Below, piece after piece: positions 62,958-64,000 of a stretch of DNA of 64,000 nt. Numbering within the stretch: the stretch's first letter is position 1; the number at the start of each line of letters is the position of its first letter. Origin of the DNA: Candidatus Obscuribacterales bacterium (lineage in GTDB: Bacteria > Cyanobacteriota > Vampirovibrionia > Obscuribacterales > Obscuribacteraceae); contig JAIELX010000076.1 in NCBI GenBank assembly GCA_019752635.1, positions 1 to 64,000 on the forward strand, written 5' to 3'. Both the position numbers and the translations under genes were made by a program. Below the pieces are notes generated by a model. That model saw only the letters and a program-made list of their open reading frames with translations, did not search any database and was not told where the DNA came from.

Positions 62958-64000
62958 TCAATGAGGGGGCATCGGGATCCATACTGGCGGGTCGCCGGGA
63001 AATTTGAGTTTGCTCAATATCATTTTGTTGTCAGCTTCGTGAGGCTTCAAGTAAACGTAGTAGTTGTCATTGCGTTCTACCAGCTCACTTTTGGGCTGTG
63101 GATTTGGACTGATGAGCATGTCGTTTGAAATGCGCACATGCATGTAGTATGGAATTAGCTGGGCAAAGTCTTTAACGTCCGGCTGAAGCACATATTGAAA
63201 TGTCTGAAGTCCGTCTACCTTGAGCACTTTGCTTGACGTTTTCTTTGCCGGCTTCATTGGTACTTCCTGCCAACTGCTTCCGGTTTGCACGAATCCGCGC
63301 ACCGCAGGCGGCATCATATAGATAGGCTGTTCCGGTTCGGTTGTGTTTCGCAGATAAAGCGTTACGATGTAGCTTTGTCCGGGGCCCGTTTGCACGTCTT
63401 TCACATCGGCACGCAGACCGCCTGTAGCCAGGCTTTCCAAAGCCATTCTCTCGGCGGCTTTGGCATCAAGGGCCGTGATTTCCATATTGCGTACTCCGGC
63501 ATGGATCAGTATGCCCAGCAAAATGATAGGCACCACATAGATTATCAATCGCCCCACCAGCCGCTCGATGCCTTCGCCAAGGCGTACGCGCTCCGTATGC
63601 TCGGTAGCGGAAGACTTGTCGAAGATGCGATTAAGTTGTTCTGCCACCGGCGAGGATGCACCAACCTGTACCGTGTGCAGCGACTCGTTTGGGGCTTTGA
63701 TATTTGTTCGAGCCCGGGCTTTGCCTGATTGCATCTCAAGAACGTGGTCGGCACGGTCTGCTATGGACTGGTTGTGCGTGACTACGACCAGCGTGCAATC
63801 AAAAGCCCTGTGCATTTCGACCAGTAGCGTCAATATTTCTTCTTCGGTTTCTTCGTCCAGATCTGCAGTCGGTTCATCGGCAAGCAAAAGAGCCGGTGCA
63901 TTAATGAGTGCTCGCGCAATGGCAACTCGCCGCTGTTCACCGCCGGAAAGTTGCCCGGGGTAGCTACCGGTTCGCTCGCGCAAGCCCACCTTTTCCATTA
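62958..64000 (-). CDS. ABC transporter ATPase (LolD/MacB-like) with C-terminal extension, 5' end beyond window
   Basis: Visible are the signature QLSGGEQRRVAIARAL, Walker B LLLADEPTADLDEET and the H-loop VVVTHN; Walker A lies past the right edge. This group (LolD/FtsE/MacB) releases lipoproteins or drives shape changes in envelope proteins. After the ATPase a linker and one membrane span (LIIYVVPIILLGILIHAGV) lead into an extracytoplasmic beta-rich domain of about 170 residues with IVTLYLRNTTEPEQPIYMM. An ATPase fused to its own span and outside domain is unusual for LolD. It precedes corA. Confidence 0.9.
   Translation of the reverse strand, partial: MEKVGLRERTGSYPGQLSGGEQRRVAIARALINAPALLLADEPTADLDEETEEEILTLLVEMHRAFDCTLVVVTHNQSIADRADHVLEMQSGKARARTNIKAPNESLHTVQVGASSPVAEQLNRIFDKSSATEHTERVRLGEGIERLVGRLIIYVVPIILLGILIHAGVRNMEITALDAKAAERMALESLATGGLRADVKDVQTGPGQSYIVTLYLRNTTEPEQPIYMMPPAVRGFVQTGSSWQEVPMKPAKKTSSKVLKVDGLQTFQYVLQPDVKDFAQLIPYYMHVRISNDMLISPNPQPKSELVERNDNYYVYLKPHEADNKMILSKLKFPGDPPVWIPMPPH

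Overview
The window reads as chromosomal DNA of a bacterium. My best guess, from gene style rather than a search, is a member of the Melainabacteria/Vampirovibrionia such as an Obscuribacter-like organism. The grounds are several very long Ser/Thr kinases fused to repeat-rich extracytoplasmic regions, many large proteins of unknown family, and a 2-oxoacid:ferredoxin oxidoreductase pair. I see no transposase, integrase, plasmid or phage structural gene, rRNA or CRISPR array.

Layout. 1-1.7 kb is almost gene-free. It holds a tRNA-His cut by the window edge, a tRNA-Asp whose D-loop carries an extra hairpin, and a (TC)15 tract. 1.7-6.7 kb has clusters of short proteins of unknown family around a 212-aa protein and an EF-hand/calpain-like cysteine protease. 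7.1-31 kb is the signalling region: four complete membrane Ser/Thr kinases with TPR-like C-terminal regions (7116-11201 minus; 13884-17675, 23721-26348 and 26669-29299 plus), an RHS-like protein, another cluster of short genes, a secreted or anchored HExxH metalloprotease with TPRs, a protein with an internal 138-residue tandem duplication, and a sensor histidine kinase. 31-41 kb holds large proteins of unknown family, including one of about 1870 residues, then an OmpR-type response regulator. 41.8-44 kb is a decay zone: two broken kinase genes, an EF-hand/glycine-rich protein and the remnant of a duplicated gene.

From 44 kb on the content is more housekeeping: peroxiredoxin, the korA-korB pair, a GNAT acetyltransferase with a short-chain dehydrogenase, PspA/IM30, a hypoxanthine phosphoribosyltransferase, a DUF3916-like protein, small secreted and membrane proteins, an HlyD-ABC-permease export operon, a TPR protein, CorA, and an ABC ATPase running off the right edge.

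How they may work together. The kinases place a conserved kinase domain inside the cell and a long helical-repeat region outside, joined by one membrane segment, so they look like receptors. They share an N-terminal signature and a conserved ectodomain block. At least seven copies, four complete and three broken, show a family that is duplicating and decaying here. Nearby secreted or calcium-binding proteins (calpain-like, EF-hand, metalloprotease, peptidoglycan-binding-like) are candidate partners or targets, but that link is inference from proximity only.
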